Origin: a virus
Virus record (IMG/VR): IMGVR_UViG_3300031885_000006
Location: 1-64,000 of that record
Strand: one strand, 5' to 3'
Length of the DNA: 64,000 nucleotides
The position numbers and the translations under genes were made by a program. Below, piece by piece: positions 38,001 to 47,364 of the stretch. Position 1 is the first letter of the stretch. Each line of letters opens with the position of its first letter. The notes beneath the pieces are model-generated. The model ran no database searches. It was not told where the DNA came from and saw nothing but the letters and a program-made list of their open reading frames with translations.

Positions 38001-38414
38001 ATGTTAAACTTTAAAGAATTTTTAAAAATAGAAGAACAAAATACAGTCGGCACGCACAACGATGGACCGGGCGTGGCTTATTTGCCAAGCGAATTCACCG
38101 GCTCTGCGGCTCCAGACAAAACGCTAGATGCTAGAAACTTATCTAGCCTAGAAGGCAAATCTCACATATCTAATCTAGATGCTGTTTTGCCTGCGGTGAC
38201 CAAAAAAGGTCAAATCAGATTGATAGAAAGGAATAAAAATCCAATTTTCATCCTTTTATCCGATGGCACCCAACTTTATCTAAGCTGGGATGAATTCAAA
38301 AGAATTCATGGACAAACACCAGAAGTTGGCAAACATTTAACAGTCGTCTTTCAAAGACATCTTGCCGATCAATCAAAAACACCATCAAAAATCAACAGTA
38401 TTTTATGTCACTAA
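38001..38414 (+). CDS. Protein with capsid-targeting-like N-terminus (137 aa)
   Basis: Opens MLNFKEFLKIEEQN, another member of the capsid-targeting-like set. The rest has no recognised motif; NPIFILLSDGTQLYLSWDEF suggests a small beta domain. Alone on the plus strand among minus genes. Likely a packaged or head protein. Confidence 0.65.
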   Translation: MLNFKEFLKIEEQNTVGTHNDGPGVAYLPSEFTGSAAPDKTLDARNLSSLEGKSHISNLDAVLPAVTKKGQIRLIERNKNPIFILLSDGTQLYLSWDEFKRIHGQTPEVGKHLTVVFQRHLADQSKTPSKINSILCH

Positions 38415-38686
38415 TTAAAATCCCACACACTGTTAAAATCAGATGGTGTAACATAATTGCTACGAGATGGTGGTGGAGCCTGTTGATTCTTAAAGAAATT
38501 AGGATCGACTTTATCAGGATCAAATCCTGGGTTGTATGGACCGGGCGAATATTCCCTGCGCATTTCTTTGATTACTTTTTCAGTAACTTTATCAACCACC
38601 AATTTACCACCGATAGTGCATATTCCCAAGACTACGGCAAAAACTAAAATGGCTGTCACGGCGTTTTTATTCAGATTTATGTTCAT
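38411..38686 (-). CDS. Membrane-anchored protein (91 aa)
   Basis: Residues 9-27 form a transmembrane helix (AVTAILVFAVVLGICTIGG); the rest is polar and proline-rich with PGPYNPGFDPDKVD. Overlaps the dnaJ end by 20 bases. Function unknown. Confidence 0.65.
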   Translation of the reverse strand: MNINLNKNAVTAILVFAVVLGICTIGGKLVVDKVTEKVIKEMRREYSPGPYNPGFDPDKVDPNFFKNQQAPPPSRSNYVTPSDFNSVWDFN

Positions 38687-39725
38687 ATGATTCCCCTGAA
38701 TATATATTCAAGAGATTATTGAATTCCAAAATCTCTTTAGTTGGATATTTCTCCTCCAACTCTGCCAATTCTTGCAATTTAACAACATATTCTTCTGAAA
38801 GGTCGGTCGGAGTTTGGGCGACCAATAAAACAATTAGATCTCCCGTATGTCCTTGTTCATCCACAATGCCCTTACCACGCAATTTCAATTGGGCACCATT
38901 TGATGTTCCGGCAGGGACTTTAGCAACAAACTGTTCTTTCAAAGCAGGCACTGTAATATCGCCACCCAATGCCAATTTAGAATAAGAAACTGGGATTTTG
39001 CAGTGTAAATTCAACCCGTGTCTTTGAAATATAACATGAGGCCGCACATGGATAGTAACATACAAATCGCCCCGACGACCAGATCTATCATAGTCGCCTT
39101 TATGTCTTAACCGTAACGTTGCTCCGGTATCGACTCCAGCCGGAATTCTAATCGACACATCTTCATCAGGAAGGGGCTTAAAACCTTCATTGCATTCACT
39201 GCATTTATCAGTATTAATTTTTCCATTGCCGTTACAAACATTACAAGGCGTTTGAAAAAAAGAATGACCAGAGCTTACTACTCTTACACCTTTGCCGCCA
39301 CACTCATTGCATGTAGTCGATTGCATCCAGCCGACAGCATTGCATGTTTGGCACAATTCTTTAGCAATTGCCTGAATATCTTTATTGCAACCTTTAGCGG
39401 CCTCAATAAAATCCAACTCAATGTGCATTTGCATATCGAGTTGGATTTCACGTCGTCGTTGAGGACCAACAGAACCGCCAAAAATTTGAGCAAAAAAGTC
39501 CATTGGGTTTCCCTGATGCTGATACGGATTATCGTATCTAGCCCTTTTTTCAGGATCGCCCAAATGCTCATAGGCTTCACTTACTGCTTTGAAACTCTCA
39601 ACCGCTTCTGGGTTGTTGGGATTCAAATCAGGATGAAACTGTCTGGCTAGTTTTCTATAAGCCACAGAAATATCATCGGCATTAGCATCTTTGCTAAGCC
39701 CTAATATTTTATAATAATCTTTCAA
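38667..39725 (-). CDS. dnaJ: DnaJ co-chaperone
   Basis: 352 residues. J domain with HPD at 31-33; a short linker; a zinc region with four CxxC-type pairs (CQTCNAVG, CNECGGKG, CNVCNGNG, CSECNEG); then the C-terminal substrate-binding domain with LGGDITVPALK. It stimulates host DnaK. The first and fourth zinc repeats are degenerate. Lies directly after GroES. Confidence 0.93.
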   Translation of the reverse strand: MKDYYKILGLSKDANADDISVAYRKLARQFHPDLNPNNPEAVESFKAVSEAYEHLGDPEKRARYDNPYQHQGNPMDFFAQIFGGSVGPQRRREIQLDMQMHIELDFIEAAKGCNKDIQAIAKELCQTCNAVGWMQSTTCNECGGKGVRVVSSGHSFFQTPCNVCNGNGKINTDKCSECNEGFKPLPDEDVSIRIPAGVDTGATLRLRHKGDYDRSGRRGDLYVTIHVRPHVIFQRHGLNLHCKIPVSYSKLALGGDITVPALKEQFVAKVPAGTSNGAQLKLRGKGIVDEQGHTGDLIVLLVAQTPTDLSEEYVVKLQELAELEEKYPTKEILEFNNLLNIYSGESYEHKSE

Positions 39726-39727
39726 AA

Positions 39728-40069
39728 TTAACCTTCAACCAAAACTGCCTTGATCATATCTGCGTAAATTAGATTTTTTTGTCTAACATCATCATCTAAA
39801 CCAACGGCAGGCACAAAGGAACCTTGCAGATATACACGGTCACCCACTTTAATGCCGTATTCTTTACTCACTTGAGGTCCAAGTGCCAAAACATACGCTT
39901 GGTTTGAATCTTCATCTGCCGTGGATAACAAAACCGAAGAAGGATTGATTTCCGAAGCTTTCAATCTCTCTACCAAGACTTGATTTCCCACTGGAACGAT
40001 TTGTTTGATCTTAGGAGCGGCAACTGTTATTGAATTGCCCGTCATATCTACAATTTTATTCTTAGCCAT
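39728..40069 (-). CDS. groES: GroES co-chaperonin
   Basis: 113 residues, close to the usual 95-100 plus an N-terminal extension. KQIVPVGNQVLVERLK, YGIKVGDRVYLQGSF and IYADMIKAVL match the Cpn10 fold; the mobile loop is replaced by a divergent segment SEINPSSVLLSTAD. Works with GroEL, as T4 gp31 does for the head protein. No GroEL is in the window. Confidence 0.9.
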   Translation of the reverse strand: MAKNKIVDMTGNSITVAAPKIKQIVPVGNQVLVERLKASEINPSSVLLSTADEDSNQAYVLALGPQVSKEYGIKVGDRVYLQGSFVPAVGLDDDVRQKNLIYADMIKAVLVEG

Positions 40070-40079
40070 AAAAACCTTT

Positions 40080-40418
40080 CTAAATACTATTGCTATTAAC
40101 TATTCTTACATATCCATTTGCATCGAGCATTGTATATGGAGGAGACGTATCAAATGTAATTGTTGTACTTGGCATTGGCGACATCATTGTGTAGCCGCCA
40201 GAGGTATAAAAGTCAGAGGTATAAGTACCAGCAGAGATGCTTACGCCTCTGGCCGAGGGTTGAACATACTCTTTCTCTTCCTTGACTTTTTCCTCCATCG
40301 CCTCTTCAACTAATTTTTCTATAAATTCTTCTTTCAAATCTTTGTAACCATACATGCCTTCATCGAAGGCCGAACTTAATAGAGCAATTAACTTTTGTTT
40401 ATCAATAAAAATATTCAT
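40080..40418 (-). CDS. Hypothetical protein (112 aa)
   Basis: Start at MNIFIDKQKLIALL, overlapping the end of the HesB gene. A Lys/Glu-rich helix (FIEKLVEEAMEEKVKEEKEY) followed by a Ser/Thr/Pro/Tyr-rich tail. Looks like a small structural or scaffolding protein; function unknown. Confidence 0.65.
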   Translation of the reverse strand: MNIFIDKQKLIALLSSAFDEGMYGYKDLKEEFIEKLVEEAMEEKVKEEKEYVQPSARGVSISAGTYTSDFYTSGGYTMMSPMPSTTITFDTSPPYTMLDANGYVRIVNSNSI

Positions 40419-40419
40419 T

Positions 40420-40740
40420 TTATTCTGCACTAAAACTTTTGCCGCAGCCACAACTTTTAGTGGATTTAGGGTTAGAAAACTTAAAGCCACGATTTGCTAA
40501 TGTTTCCACCCAATCTACGGTCACATCTTCTAAGTGTACCACAGATTTATTGTCAATTGCAACTGATATTTCTCCAAATTCTAAAATAGTATCTTCTTCT
40601 GTTATTGAAGACTTATTTTCAATAGCCATATCATATTTAAAGCCACTACAGCCACCTGCAACAACCTTGATTCTAAGCACCTCATCTTCAGATTTGCACT
40701 TTTTCAATTCATTAAAAGCAGCAGTTGTTATCGTAAGCAT
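40420..40740 (-). CDS. A-type Fe-S carrier (HesB/IscA family)
   Basis: Start MLTITTAAFNELKK, 106 residues. Three conserved cysteines: C31 in VVAGGCSGFKYDM and CGC near 97-99 (TKSCGCGKSF). Carries Fe-S clusters to apoproteins. May supply phage or host enzymes during infection. Confidence 0.9.
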   Translation of the reverse strand: MLTITTAAFNELKKCKSEDEVLRIKVVAGGCSGFKYDMAIENKSSITEEDTILEFGEISVAIDNKSVVHLEDVTVDWVETLANRGFKFSNPKSTKSCGCGKSFSAE

Positions 40741-40745
40741 AATTA

Positions 40746-41849
40746 TTACTCCCAAAAACTAATAAAGTAAACCTTGCCATCTTTTTCACCTAACAAAATT
40801 GGGTGAATGCATTTTTCTTCGATTAACATAGTATCTAAATTGAATTTAGTTGAATTTTTCGTCTTGTTTGGCCAAGTAATTGCAATTCCAGGCACAACAG
40901 CAATAAATTGATCAAAAATTGGCTTGAAATTAGCCTCTGGCATCGCCTCTAGATGGACGATGATTCTTCCAATGTTTTCTGAATGAGTTATAGTATGTGC
41001 AGGATAGGTCATCGGTTGATAGAAATAATCTGCCGCTCTAGTAGGCTCAAAATTAATGCCCGTAAAATTGCTACCCGGCATAGTGATTGTGCTTGTTATG
41101 CCATTAAATACACAATTATGCATTTTGGACAAAATAATTGCCGCATTTGCTATCGATATTCTTTGAAAACCATAATATCGATCTTCAAATGATTCAAATT
41201 CTTTTAACGAATCCAAAATCTCACTACACATCGATTCTAATCGCAGTTGTTTATAAACTTCTGCTCGTTGTTTAATTTTATCAACTTGGCACTGATGATA
41301 GTTATCAAAACGACTGTAAGCTTCTAAATCTTCAACGCTATCCCAAATAACAGATGCTTTTTTGAGAGATAATGGCAAATCAATTTGTCTGGCTATTTTT
41401 GATGCTCGGAGTCTAGTGCGATCCGATTCTTCTTGGAAAAGTCTAATATATTGCTGTTGATTTTTCAGAAAATTAAAAGACCACTTCAAATCTTTAAAAA
41501 CAGCCTTAGCAATACACTTAGAAAAATTAGGCAAAATTTGATCTAATTCTTTCTCTTCCGCCAATGAGACTAATTCTAAGAATTGTATTAGTTTGTTGGA
41601 TGCAGTGGCATCTAACATGAAATTAGAAAAAAAAGCGCCTGATTTAATTTCAGGATGATCGAAATCTACATCTTGAGCAACTTCATACAATCTAGAACCA
41701 AAGTCGGCCAATGCTAAATCGCAAGTGTGACGACCAGCTTCTAGAATTTTTTTGAAAATATTGGGATATGATTCCGTTGTTTCTGAGGTTTCGGCTATTT
41801 CAAAAATTTTAGGCAATAGACGATTTTGTATATCAGAAAATTTAGACAT
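40746..41849 (-). CDS. Hypothetical helical protein (367 aa)
   Basis: Start at MSKFSDIQNRLL preferred over an ATG four codons earlier. Largely helical (AGRHTCDLALADFGSRLYEV, LELVSLAEEKELDQILP) with a C-terminal beta part. No recognised motif. It sits between IF-3 and HesB. Function unknown. Confidence 0.7.
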   Translation of the reverse strand: MSKFSDIQNRLLPKIFEIAETSETTESYPNIFKKILEAGRHTCDLALADFGSRLYEVAQDVDFDHPEIKSGAFFSNFMLDATASNKLIQFLELVSLAEEKELDQILPNFSKCIAKAVFKDLKWSFNFLKNQQQYIRLFQEESDRTRLRASKIARQIDLPLSLKKASVIWDSVEDLEAYSRFDNYHQCQVDKIKQRAEVYKQLRLESMCSEILDSLKEFESFEDRYYGFQRISIANAAIILSKMHNCVFNGITSTITMPGSNFTGINFEPTRAADYFYQPMTYPAHTITHSENIGRIIVHLEAMPEANFKPIFDQFIAVVPGIAITWPNKTKNSTKFNLDTMLIEEKCIHPILLGEKDGKVYFISFWE

Positions 41850-41857
41850 TGCATTTA

Positions 41858-42388
41858 TCATTTTGATTTAGGTTCGATGATACAATTAAGAGCATTACCG
41901 TCTAATCTAGGCTTGGCCTGAGGTGCCCCGACTTCTTCTAGTTCTTTAACGATTCTTTCAACAACCTTAAAGCCTAGTTCTTTATGTGCATTCTCTCGTT
42001 TTTCATATTTCAATCGAAAAAATACACGACAACCTTTTTCCAAAAATTTTCTGGCGGCGTTGATCTTAACGACTAAATCATGTTCGCTAATCCCTGGGCT
42101 TAATCGAAGCTCTTTTTCCTGAAAAGATTTTTGTTTCTTCTTTTGAGCCTTTTCTTTTACCCCTTGTTCGTATTTGAATTTGCCATAATCCATAATACGA
42201 CAAACTGGGGGCTTGGATGTAGGTGATATTTCAACTAAATCCAAGCCAGCTTCTCGGGCTATTTTGCGAGCTTCTTCTGATGTAAAGACACCCAAATTCT
42301 GGGAGTCTTGAAGCAGCATTACGGTAGGACACCGTATTTGTTCATTGATTCTATTACGTGGCTGACTATTAAACTTATTATTTGACAT
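41858..42388 (-). CDS. infC: Translation initiation factor IF-3
   Basis: 176 residues, full length. N-terminal domain RNRINEQIRCPTVMLL with EARKIAREAGLDLVEISP; linker KEKAQKKKQKSFQEKELRL; C-terminal domain LSPGISEHDLVVKINAARKF and FRLKYEKREN. Prevents subunit joining and checks the start codon. With IF-1 and bS21 encoded by the same phage, it points to control of initiation. Confidence 0.93.
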   Translation of the reverse strand: MSNNKFNSQPRNRINEQIRCPTVMLLQDSQNLGVFTSEEARKIAREAGLDLVEISPTSKPPVCRIMDYGKFKYEQGVKEKAQKKKQKSFQEKELRLSPGISEHDLVVKINAARKFLEKGCRVFFRLKYEKRENAHKELGFKVVERIVKELEEVGAPQAKPRLDGNALNCIIEPKSK

Positions 42389-42389
42389 T

Positions 42390-44021
42390 CTAAACTCTTA
42401 GGGACAATCCTTCTGTCATTCTCTTTAAAGCTGGTGAGATATCCAGGGAATCTACAATCACATTGATAATTGTCAATTCCTTACGATTTAATGCATCCGT
42501 AAACTCTTTGTCTAATTCTGCCTCTGTAGTGACTATGCATCCGTAACCACCTCCCAACATATCTGTTATCTTATGATAGTGCCAATCTGCAATATCATTA
42601 AATTCTCCATCAATTAAATATCGCTCGGTTGTGTAGCCATGATTATTCAAAACAATCACAATGGGATTCAACTGCCTTCGAACAATCGTAGACAATTCTG
42701 TACAGGACATTTGAAACGCACCATCGCCCACTAAAACAATCGGTCTTTTTTCGGGTTGGGCCAACAGCATACCTAACACACCAGGAATGGCATTCCCCAT
42801 TGAAGTATAAAAAGCAGACGCTATAAACGAAGATTTGTGATGCATCACTAAGTCAGCCGCACCGAACAAACAATCCCCAACATCGGCTATAACCGACATT
42901 GTTTCGTCTAATATAGAATTGATTTTTTCAAACAATCTAGTAACTGTTAGTTTGTCATTTGTAGGAATAAAAACCTGTTTATCTCGATTTACACTGCTCT
43001 TGATGTTGCATTCTAATTTTGGCAGGTCAAGTTTAAAAAACGCTTCACAAAACTCTTGAAATTGAATATCAGTATATGTGTGATTTTTAATCTTCATTCC
43101 TTCGATAGCACAATTCACACAATTTCTCTTTTTAAACCTTGATGGCATAAATGTCAAGGTCATATCTGTTAATAAAACACCAAACATTAACAAACAATCA
43201 GATTCTTCTACAGCTTTCTGCACGCCTTCTTGACTTGTACCGCCAGCATAAACACCTAAAAACAAAGGATGTCTTTCGTTCACCACAGATTTAGACAATA
43301 GTGTTGTCGCAACTGGAATGTTGACCCGTTCAGCGAATTTGATCAATTTAATTCCAAGATCAAATCTTGATAGTTGCACGCCAGCTAGAATTACTGGATT
43401 TTTAGCTGTTTTTACCCATTCTGCAACTTCAGACAAAGCTTCTTCGAAATTTTGCTCATCGCTTTTTGGAGCCATTGGAGTGCCTTGACGATACACATCA
43501 TAAACAATTGGTTTATCGGCGATGTCTCTAGGAAGTTCAATGTAAATTGGTTGTTTGTGATGGGCTAACGCCTCAAAAGCACGATCAATTTCAAATCCGG
43601 CTGTAGTAGGATCATCTAAAACTACCGAGGCACATGTTAAATTTTCAAAAATGTTTTTTTGACATTCAAAAGAACGCACCATGTGATGCAGCAACATGCC
43701 CTCTTGTCGTTCTTTGATCCCAGGCGAACCAGAAATAATTACTACAGGGCATCGTTCAGCATATGCACAAGCCACAGAATTAGCGATCTTTAATGCTCCT
43801 ACATTGTAGGTAACACAAACAGCACCAATGCCATTAACTCTGGCGTAAGAATTGGCCGCAAACCCGGCATGAGCTTCATCAGTACAATTTACTAAATCAA
43901 TATTTTCTTGATCAGATAGCTTTTTATAAAAGTTAAGAACGTAATCACCTGGAACTCCAAAAACATGTTTTATCCCGGCATGCTCAAGTCGGTCCAATAA
44001 AAAATCGGCTACTGATGGCAT
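42390..44021 (-). CDS. Thiamine-diphosphate decarboxylase (pyruvate/indolepyruvate type)
   Basis: 543 residues, full length. HVFGVPGDYVLNF and the catalytic glutamate E49 in NCTDEAHAGF; an uncharged central domain; VLVGDGAFQMSCTELS with IVLNNHGYTTERYLIDG, the ThDP-Mg motif. The order of domains and the HH near LLHHMVRSF agree with PDC/IPDC enzymes, which turn a 2-oxoacid into an aldehyde and CO2. Rare in phages; it may alter host fermentation or make a signal compound. Confidence 0.88.
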   Translation of the reverse strand: MPSVADFLLDRLEHAGIKHVFGVPGDYVLNFYKKLSDQENIDLVNCTDEAHAGFAANSYARVNGIGAVCVTYNVGALKIANSVACAYAERCPVVIISGSPGIKERQEGMLLHHMVRSFECQKNIFENLTCASVVLDDPTTAGFEIDRAFEALAHHKQPIYIELPRDIADKPIVYDVYRQGTPMAPKSDEQNFEEALSEVAEWVKTAKNPVILAGVQLSRFDLGIKLIKFAERVNIPVATTLLSKSVVNERHPLFLGVYAGGTSQEGVQKAVEESDCLLMFGVLLTDMTLTFMPSRFKKRNCVNCAIEGMKIKNHTYTDIQFQEFCEAFFKLDLPKLECNIKSSVNRDKQVFIPTNDKLTVTRLFEKINSILDETMSVIADVGDCLFGAADLVMHHKSSFIASAFYTSMGNAIPGVLGMLLAQPEKRPIVLVGDGAFQMSCTELSTIVRRQLNPIVIVLNNHGYTTERYLIDGEFNDIADWHYHKITDMLGGGYGCIVTTEAELDKEFTDALNRKELTIINVIVDSLDISPALKRMTEGLSLRV

Positions 44022-44034
44022 ATATTTCCTTTAA

Positions 44035-44856
44035 TCACAATTCTTTTGTCGGTGAATTTATTATTTGAATTAAAAAACCTTCGCCTGACGCTGGAAATCG
44101 TCTGACCCAATCTACTCCAGCACCCAAACAACATCCAAAATCGGCGGCGGTCATTGTGCTAGGTGTGAAACTAATGTCGCTTATCGTATTAAAATCCAAC
44201 ATGTTAACAGTTTCTTCGTCTACGCTTAAACTTAAATTTTCAACAGGGTCAGTCATTCTTAACAATTTAAATTCTAACCAATAGCACCCTGGAGTACAAG
44301 TGTCTTTAACGTCATAATTATAAACAAATGAAGTCTCTATAATTTGATCGTGAGCAGTAGATCCATCTTCTTGAATAACATCACCCGTCACAGTCTCTAT
44401 TGTGGCAGCATTTCCCATCGCTCTGAAAATTCGCATGCCAGTGCCTTTTTTCCAAGTAGTGACCGCAGTAGATCGATAACCTCTTTCAACTTCTACTAAA
44501 AAATTATTCTCATCAAAACCAATAACCAACATATATTCTGGCGACCTTACTCTATCCATGACAATTACATCGCCTACCATAATTTGATCAAAACCAATAT
44601 TATCAGCTAATTGAAAATAAGTATCGGTAGCATTAATGCTTTTTCTTAATTTGGCTTTTGCCCAAATACTTGCCTCTAAAACCAAATTGGTATCTGTTAA
44701 ATCCAAAGAATCATCATCTATAACAATTTTAAAAGAAGGTTGTGTGTCATGCCTTTTCATGGTGGCATCAGGACACACTCCAGGCGGGCAGCCCCATTTA
44801 TTGGGACAAGGACAAGATTGATAAAAATTAGTTAATCCGATTGAGACATTATCCAT
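44035..44856 (-). CDS. Probable virion protein (273 aa)
   Basis: The N-terminus has a Cys-rich box CPCPNKWGCPPGVCPD; the remainder is beta-rich with regular strands. A TATAAATA late-type promoter lies 27 bases upstream. Pattern of a head-tail or baseplate component. No specific assignment. Confidence 0.6.
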   Translation of the reverse strand: MDNVSIGLTNFYQSCPCPNKWGCPPGVCPDATMKRHDTQPSFKIVIDDDSLDLTDTNLVLEASIWAKAKLRKSINATDTYFQLADNIGFDQIMVGDVIVMDRVRSPEYMLVIGFDENNFLVEVERGYRSTAVTTWKKGTGMRIFRAMGNAATIETVTGDVIQEDGSTAHDQIIETSFVYNYDVKDTCTPGCYWLEFKLLRMTDPVENLSLSVDEETVNMLDFNTISDISFTPSTMTAADFGCCLGAGVDWVRRFPASGEGFLIQIINSPTKEL

Positions 44857-44882
44857 AATATTCCTTGTGCGTTAAATAGCAC

Positions 44883-44890
44883 TATTTATA
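44883..44890 (-). promoter_or_regulatory. TATAAATA late-promoter box
   Basis: Minus-strand ATATATAAATAGTGC contains an exact T4-type late core, 27 bases before the ATG of the 273-residue virion-like gene, a normal leader distance. Confidence 0.6.
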
Positions 44891-44899
44891 TATCGGACA

Positions 44900-45400
44900 T
44901 CAATCGAAAACTCCAATTGATTCCATCCATTTCAGCCGGTCTCGCATCCAATTTAAATTACCTGCAAATTTTGATAAATGCATTGATGACAACCGAGCTA
45001 TTTCTTCAATGGTCGGCCATTCCAATCCAGGCTCCCCATTATTAAAATAAACGATCCGTTTAACTCCATGTCCAGCCATTTGCAGCACACATGCTTTACA
45101 TGGACGAACTGTCACATAGACAGTAGAACCTTTCAAATCTAGGCCGCTTGCATGTCGAATAGCATTAGCTTCAGCATGAATGACAAATGAACCTTTATTG
45201 GCAAAAGACCAATCAACTACAGAATCGATTATCTTAGAAGGTGGGCCATTGTAACCAGTAGATATAGGCTCGTTATTAGGACCAATAATACAAGCTCCTT
45301 CTTGAGAACGTGGATCTTTTGATTTAGAGGCGATCCAAAAACAAAGGCCCATGTAATAATCATCACGCTCTACAGTTGATCTTGGCTTTTCTTTTGTCAT
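44900..45400 (-). CDS. dCMP/cytidine-type deaminase
   Basis: 166 residues. Zinc site HAEANA (H75, E77) and PCKAC (C101, C104), with TGYNGPP, which is typical of dCMP deaminase. Makes dUMP for dTMP synthesis; consistent with AT-rich DNA replication. Confidence 0.92.
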   Translation of the reverse strand: MTKEKPRSTVERDDYYMGLCFWIASKSKDPRSQEGACIIGPNNEPISTGYNGPPSKIIDSVVDWSFANKGSFVIHAEANAIRHASGLDLKGSTVYVTVRPCKACVLQMAGHGVKRIVYFNNGEPGLEWPTIEEIARLSSMHLSKFAGNLNWMRDRLKWMESIGVFD

Positions 45401-45402
45401 AA

Positions 45403-45939
45403 TTATCTAATTAACATTTCAGCTAATTTAGCCTTATCTTCTATTTCTGGTGCTGTCACTATCAGTCTATTGGTGTCAAGCCAAGATTTAGCAGAACCAT
45501 TATCATCTGGCTTGTTAATTAAATGTGGCAAATGAAAAGGAACTGACTTTTGAGAAAACATTGATTTATTCAAGTCCAGAATATCTTTCCCTTTAAAAGA
45601 AAGCCCGAATCTCACCAGACAACGACGAACCGCAATGTCGCTGTAATGGTCACTGTGTTGGTTTTGTTTTTTATAATCTAAACCAGATTCAATGTCAAAT
45701 CGATTTGTGACATAAACATTAGAATAATTGTCAACCAAGTTTTTAAAATCATCAATATTATGTTTCAAATGCTCCCAAAAAGCATCTTCATATAATTGAA
45801 GACCCCATTCCCAAGAGTATAACTTTTTTTTAACAAAAAAAGCCCAAAACCAATTGCCCTTACCAGCCACTCTGGTTACTTTGGCCAAAAATTTATCTCG
45901 ATTTACTCCAAGATCTGACACTTGTATATAATCTAGCAT
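45403..45939 (-). CDS. Hypothetical protein (178 aa)
   Basis: 178 residues, aromatic-rich (NWFWAFFVKKKLYSWEWG), mixed fold. Its ATG overlaps the stop of the frameshifted gene upstream (TAATG). No domain recognised. Confidence 0.7.
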   Translation of the reverse strand: MLDYIQVSDLGVNRDKFLAKVTRVAGKGNWFWAFFVKKKLYSWEWGLQLYEDAFWEHLKHNIDDFKNLVDNYSNVYVTNRFDIESGLDYKKQNQHSDHYSDIAVRRCLVRFGLSFKGKDILDLNKSMFSQKSVPFHLPHLINKPDDNGSAKSWLDTNRLIVTAPEIEDKAKLAEMLIR

Positions 45940-46384
45940 TAATTTACTTTAGGTTTCGGCGATGATTCTGGTTTTTTAGGATCAGACTTGTCCTTTGGCT
46001 CTGCTTTTTCCTCTTTGTCTGTAGTTTTGTTATCAGGTTTTTCTGCTGTTTGCGGTTTCTCTTTTTCTGGTTTTTTGGGCTCTGGCTTTTTCTCGTCTTG
46101 CTTGTGTTTATCACGAACCTTCTTAAGCTTATCTAGATCCCCTTCAAGAGCATCTACTTCTTTAAGCCAATTATCCAGGTTATTTGCATCCCCTGTTTTG
46201 CTTACCTTTTTTTTTTACTTTTCTTCTCTATGCTTTTCTTTTCCCAAGGAGCGGCGGTAGAATGACTGTTGACATTGCCGCCCAAACTTGCGGGTGGTTT
46301 TAATCCCAAAGCAACCTCTCTGCGTCGTCTAGTAAAGGCAGTTGATTCATTTTGCTGCCAGTCGTGATATTTAATAAGTGCCAT
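45939..46384 (-). CDS. Lys/Pro-rich protein requiring -1 shift at an A10 run
   Basis: The first frame, MALIKYHDWQQNESTAFTRR to EKKSIEKKSKKKR, stops at TAA (46202). A slip of -1 in the run of ten A (46207-46216) continues as VSKTGDANNLDNWLKEVDAL and a long Lys/Glu/Pro tail to TAA at 45939, whose stop overlaps the next ATG. The downstream frame has no start of its own. Programmed slippage, an indel, or a sequencing error in the run are all possible. The tail resembles structural or packaging linkers. Confidence 0.6.
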
Positions 46385-46405
46385 AAAGTTATATAGTTAT
46401 TAAAT

Positions 46406-46442
46406 AAAAAAAACCTTAGTCCTGAGCAGGACTAAGGTTTTG
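46406..46442 (-). terminator. Rho-independent terminator
   Basis: CCTTAGTCCTG/CAGGACTAAGG stem with loop AGC or CTC, followed on the minus strand by eight T. Ends the 47364-46457 group. Confidence 0.85.
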
Positions 46443-46456
46443 GCAGTTTTACCGAC

Positions 46457-46675
46457 TTAATTTTCTAATTTTTGGTCTAATATTCGAATTGACTTGATAT
46501 AACCAAACATTTCGACCTCTAACTTGTCGCTTTGTTCGGAAATTACTTCTATTAAATCTGGGTGTTTTGCCAATTTTTCTTTTAGTAATTTGGCTTTTGC
46601 AGCAGTCTCAGCAATTTGTCCGACTAAAATTGAGCATTCTATTTGTAAATCTTTATATTCTTTTAAGGACATCAT
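46457..46675 (-). CDS. Coiled-coil protein (72 aa)
   Basis: 72 residues with heptads across LQIECSILVGQIAETAAKAK and LLKEKLAKHPDLIEVI. Probably a small helical dimer. Overlaps the preceding gene by 23 bases. Function unknown. Confidence 0.65.
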   Translation of the reverse strand: MMSLKEYKDLQIECSILVGQIAETAAKAKLLKEKLAKHPDLIEVISEQSDKLEVEMFGYIKSIRILDQKLEN

Positions 46676-46922
46676 CAGTGTATAAACCAGACTCTATAAG
46701 TGTTATCTTTTCAAAATCCATTTCTGCCCTCGCTTTTTCTAACAATGATTCCAAGTGATTGTAACGAACAACCAACAATTGAAGCCACCGTATTTTACAA
46801 TGCACCCCGGTATGATTGGAAAAATTCGATGCACTACCAAAAATGTAATAATATCGAACAAACTGTTTTTGAATGTGTGATCTAAAATACTTGAACAAAT
46901 ATCTTTTTGATTTTGGAAGCAC
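46653..46922 (-). CDS. Hypothetical protein (about 89 aa), start uncertain
   Basis: Reading frame KYFRSHIQKQFVRYYYIFG to SLLEKARAEMDFEKITLIES looks coding. The only upstream ATG lies in the neighbour, so a GTG at 46922 (VLPKSKRYLFK) or TTG at 46949 is the likely start. Function unknown. Confidence 0.45.
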   Translation of the reverse strand: MLPKSKRYLFKYFRSHIQKQFVRYYYIFGSASNFSNHTGVHCKIRWLQLLVVRYNHLESLLEKARAEMDFEKITLIESGLYTDDVLKRI

Positions 46923-46956
46923 TAAGTCAAAAAACTCACCTGAGATCAAATCTAAA

Positions 46957-47364
46957 TCAAAACGCAAACTCGATCCCTTCGCAAAATTCCAAATACAACA
47001 ATACAATGCCAGGAATGTATTTCGGTGGCACTTTTTCTATCGCACATGCTCTCATAATAGCAACCACTATTTTAATATCATCTGCAACTAGAGACTCATT
47101 ATCCGTTTCTGTGGCGATGTGACCCGCCATTTCAATCCCACTATATGCTTTGCGTATGCCCGGTTCTAATTCCGTTGTGCGAACCATTGTGATGTTCCTT
47201 TCAGAACACAACAATCGCAGTGGAATCGCCCCGCCGCAATACATTTGTCTGCTGGCAAAGAAATTTATCACATAATTTCTTACCAACACCTCTTCTGGAA
47301 TTTCGTCACACTCAACACACTCAATTTCATCATAGTCAACATCTTCTAATTCTACAGCCAACAT
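46957..47364 (-). CDS. Acidic hypothetical protein (135 aa)
   Basis: An acidic N-terminus (MLAVELEDVDYDEIECVE) precedes a helical core with HIATETDNESLVADDIKIVV. SD AGGAG precedes the ATG. Function unknown. Confidence 0.65.
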   Translation of the reverse strand: MLAVELEDVDYDEIECVECDEIPEEVLVRNYVINFFASRQMYCGGAIPLRLLCSERNITMVRTTELEPGIRKAYSGIEMAGHIATETDNESLVADDIKIVVAIMRACAIEKVPPKYIPGIVLLYLEFCEGIEFAF

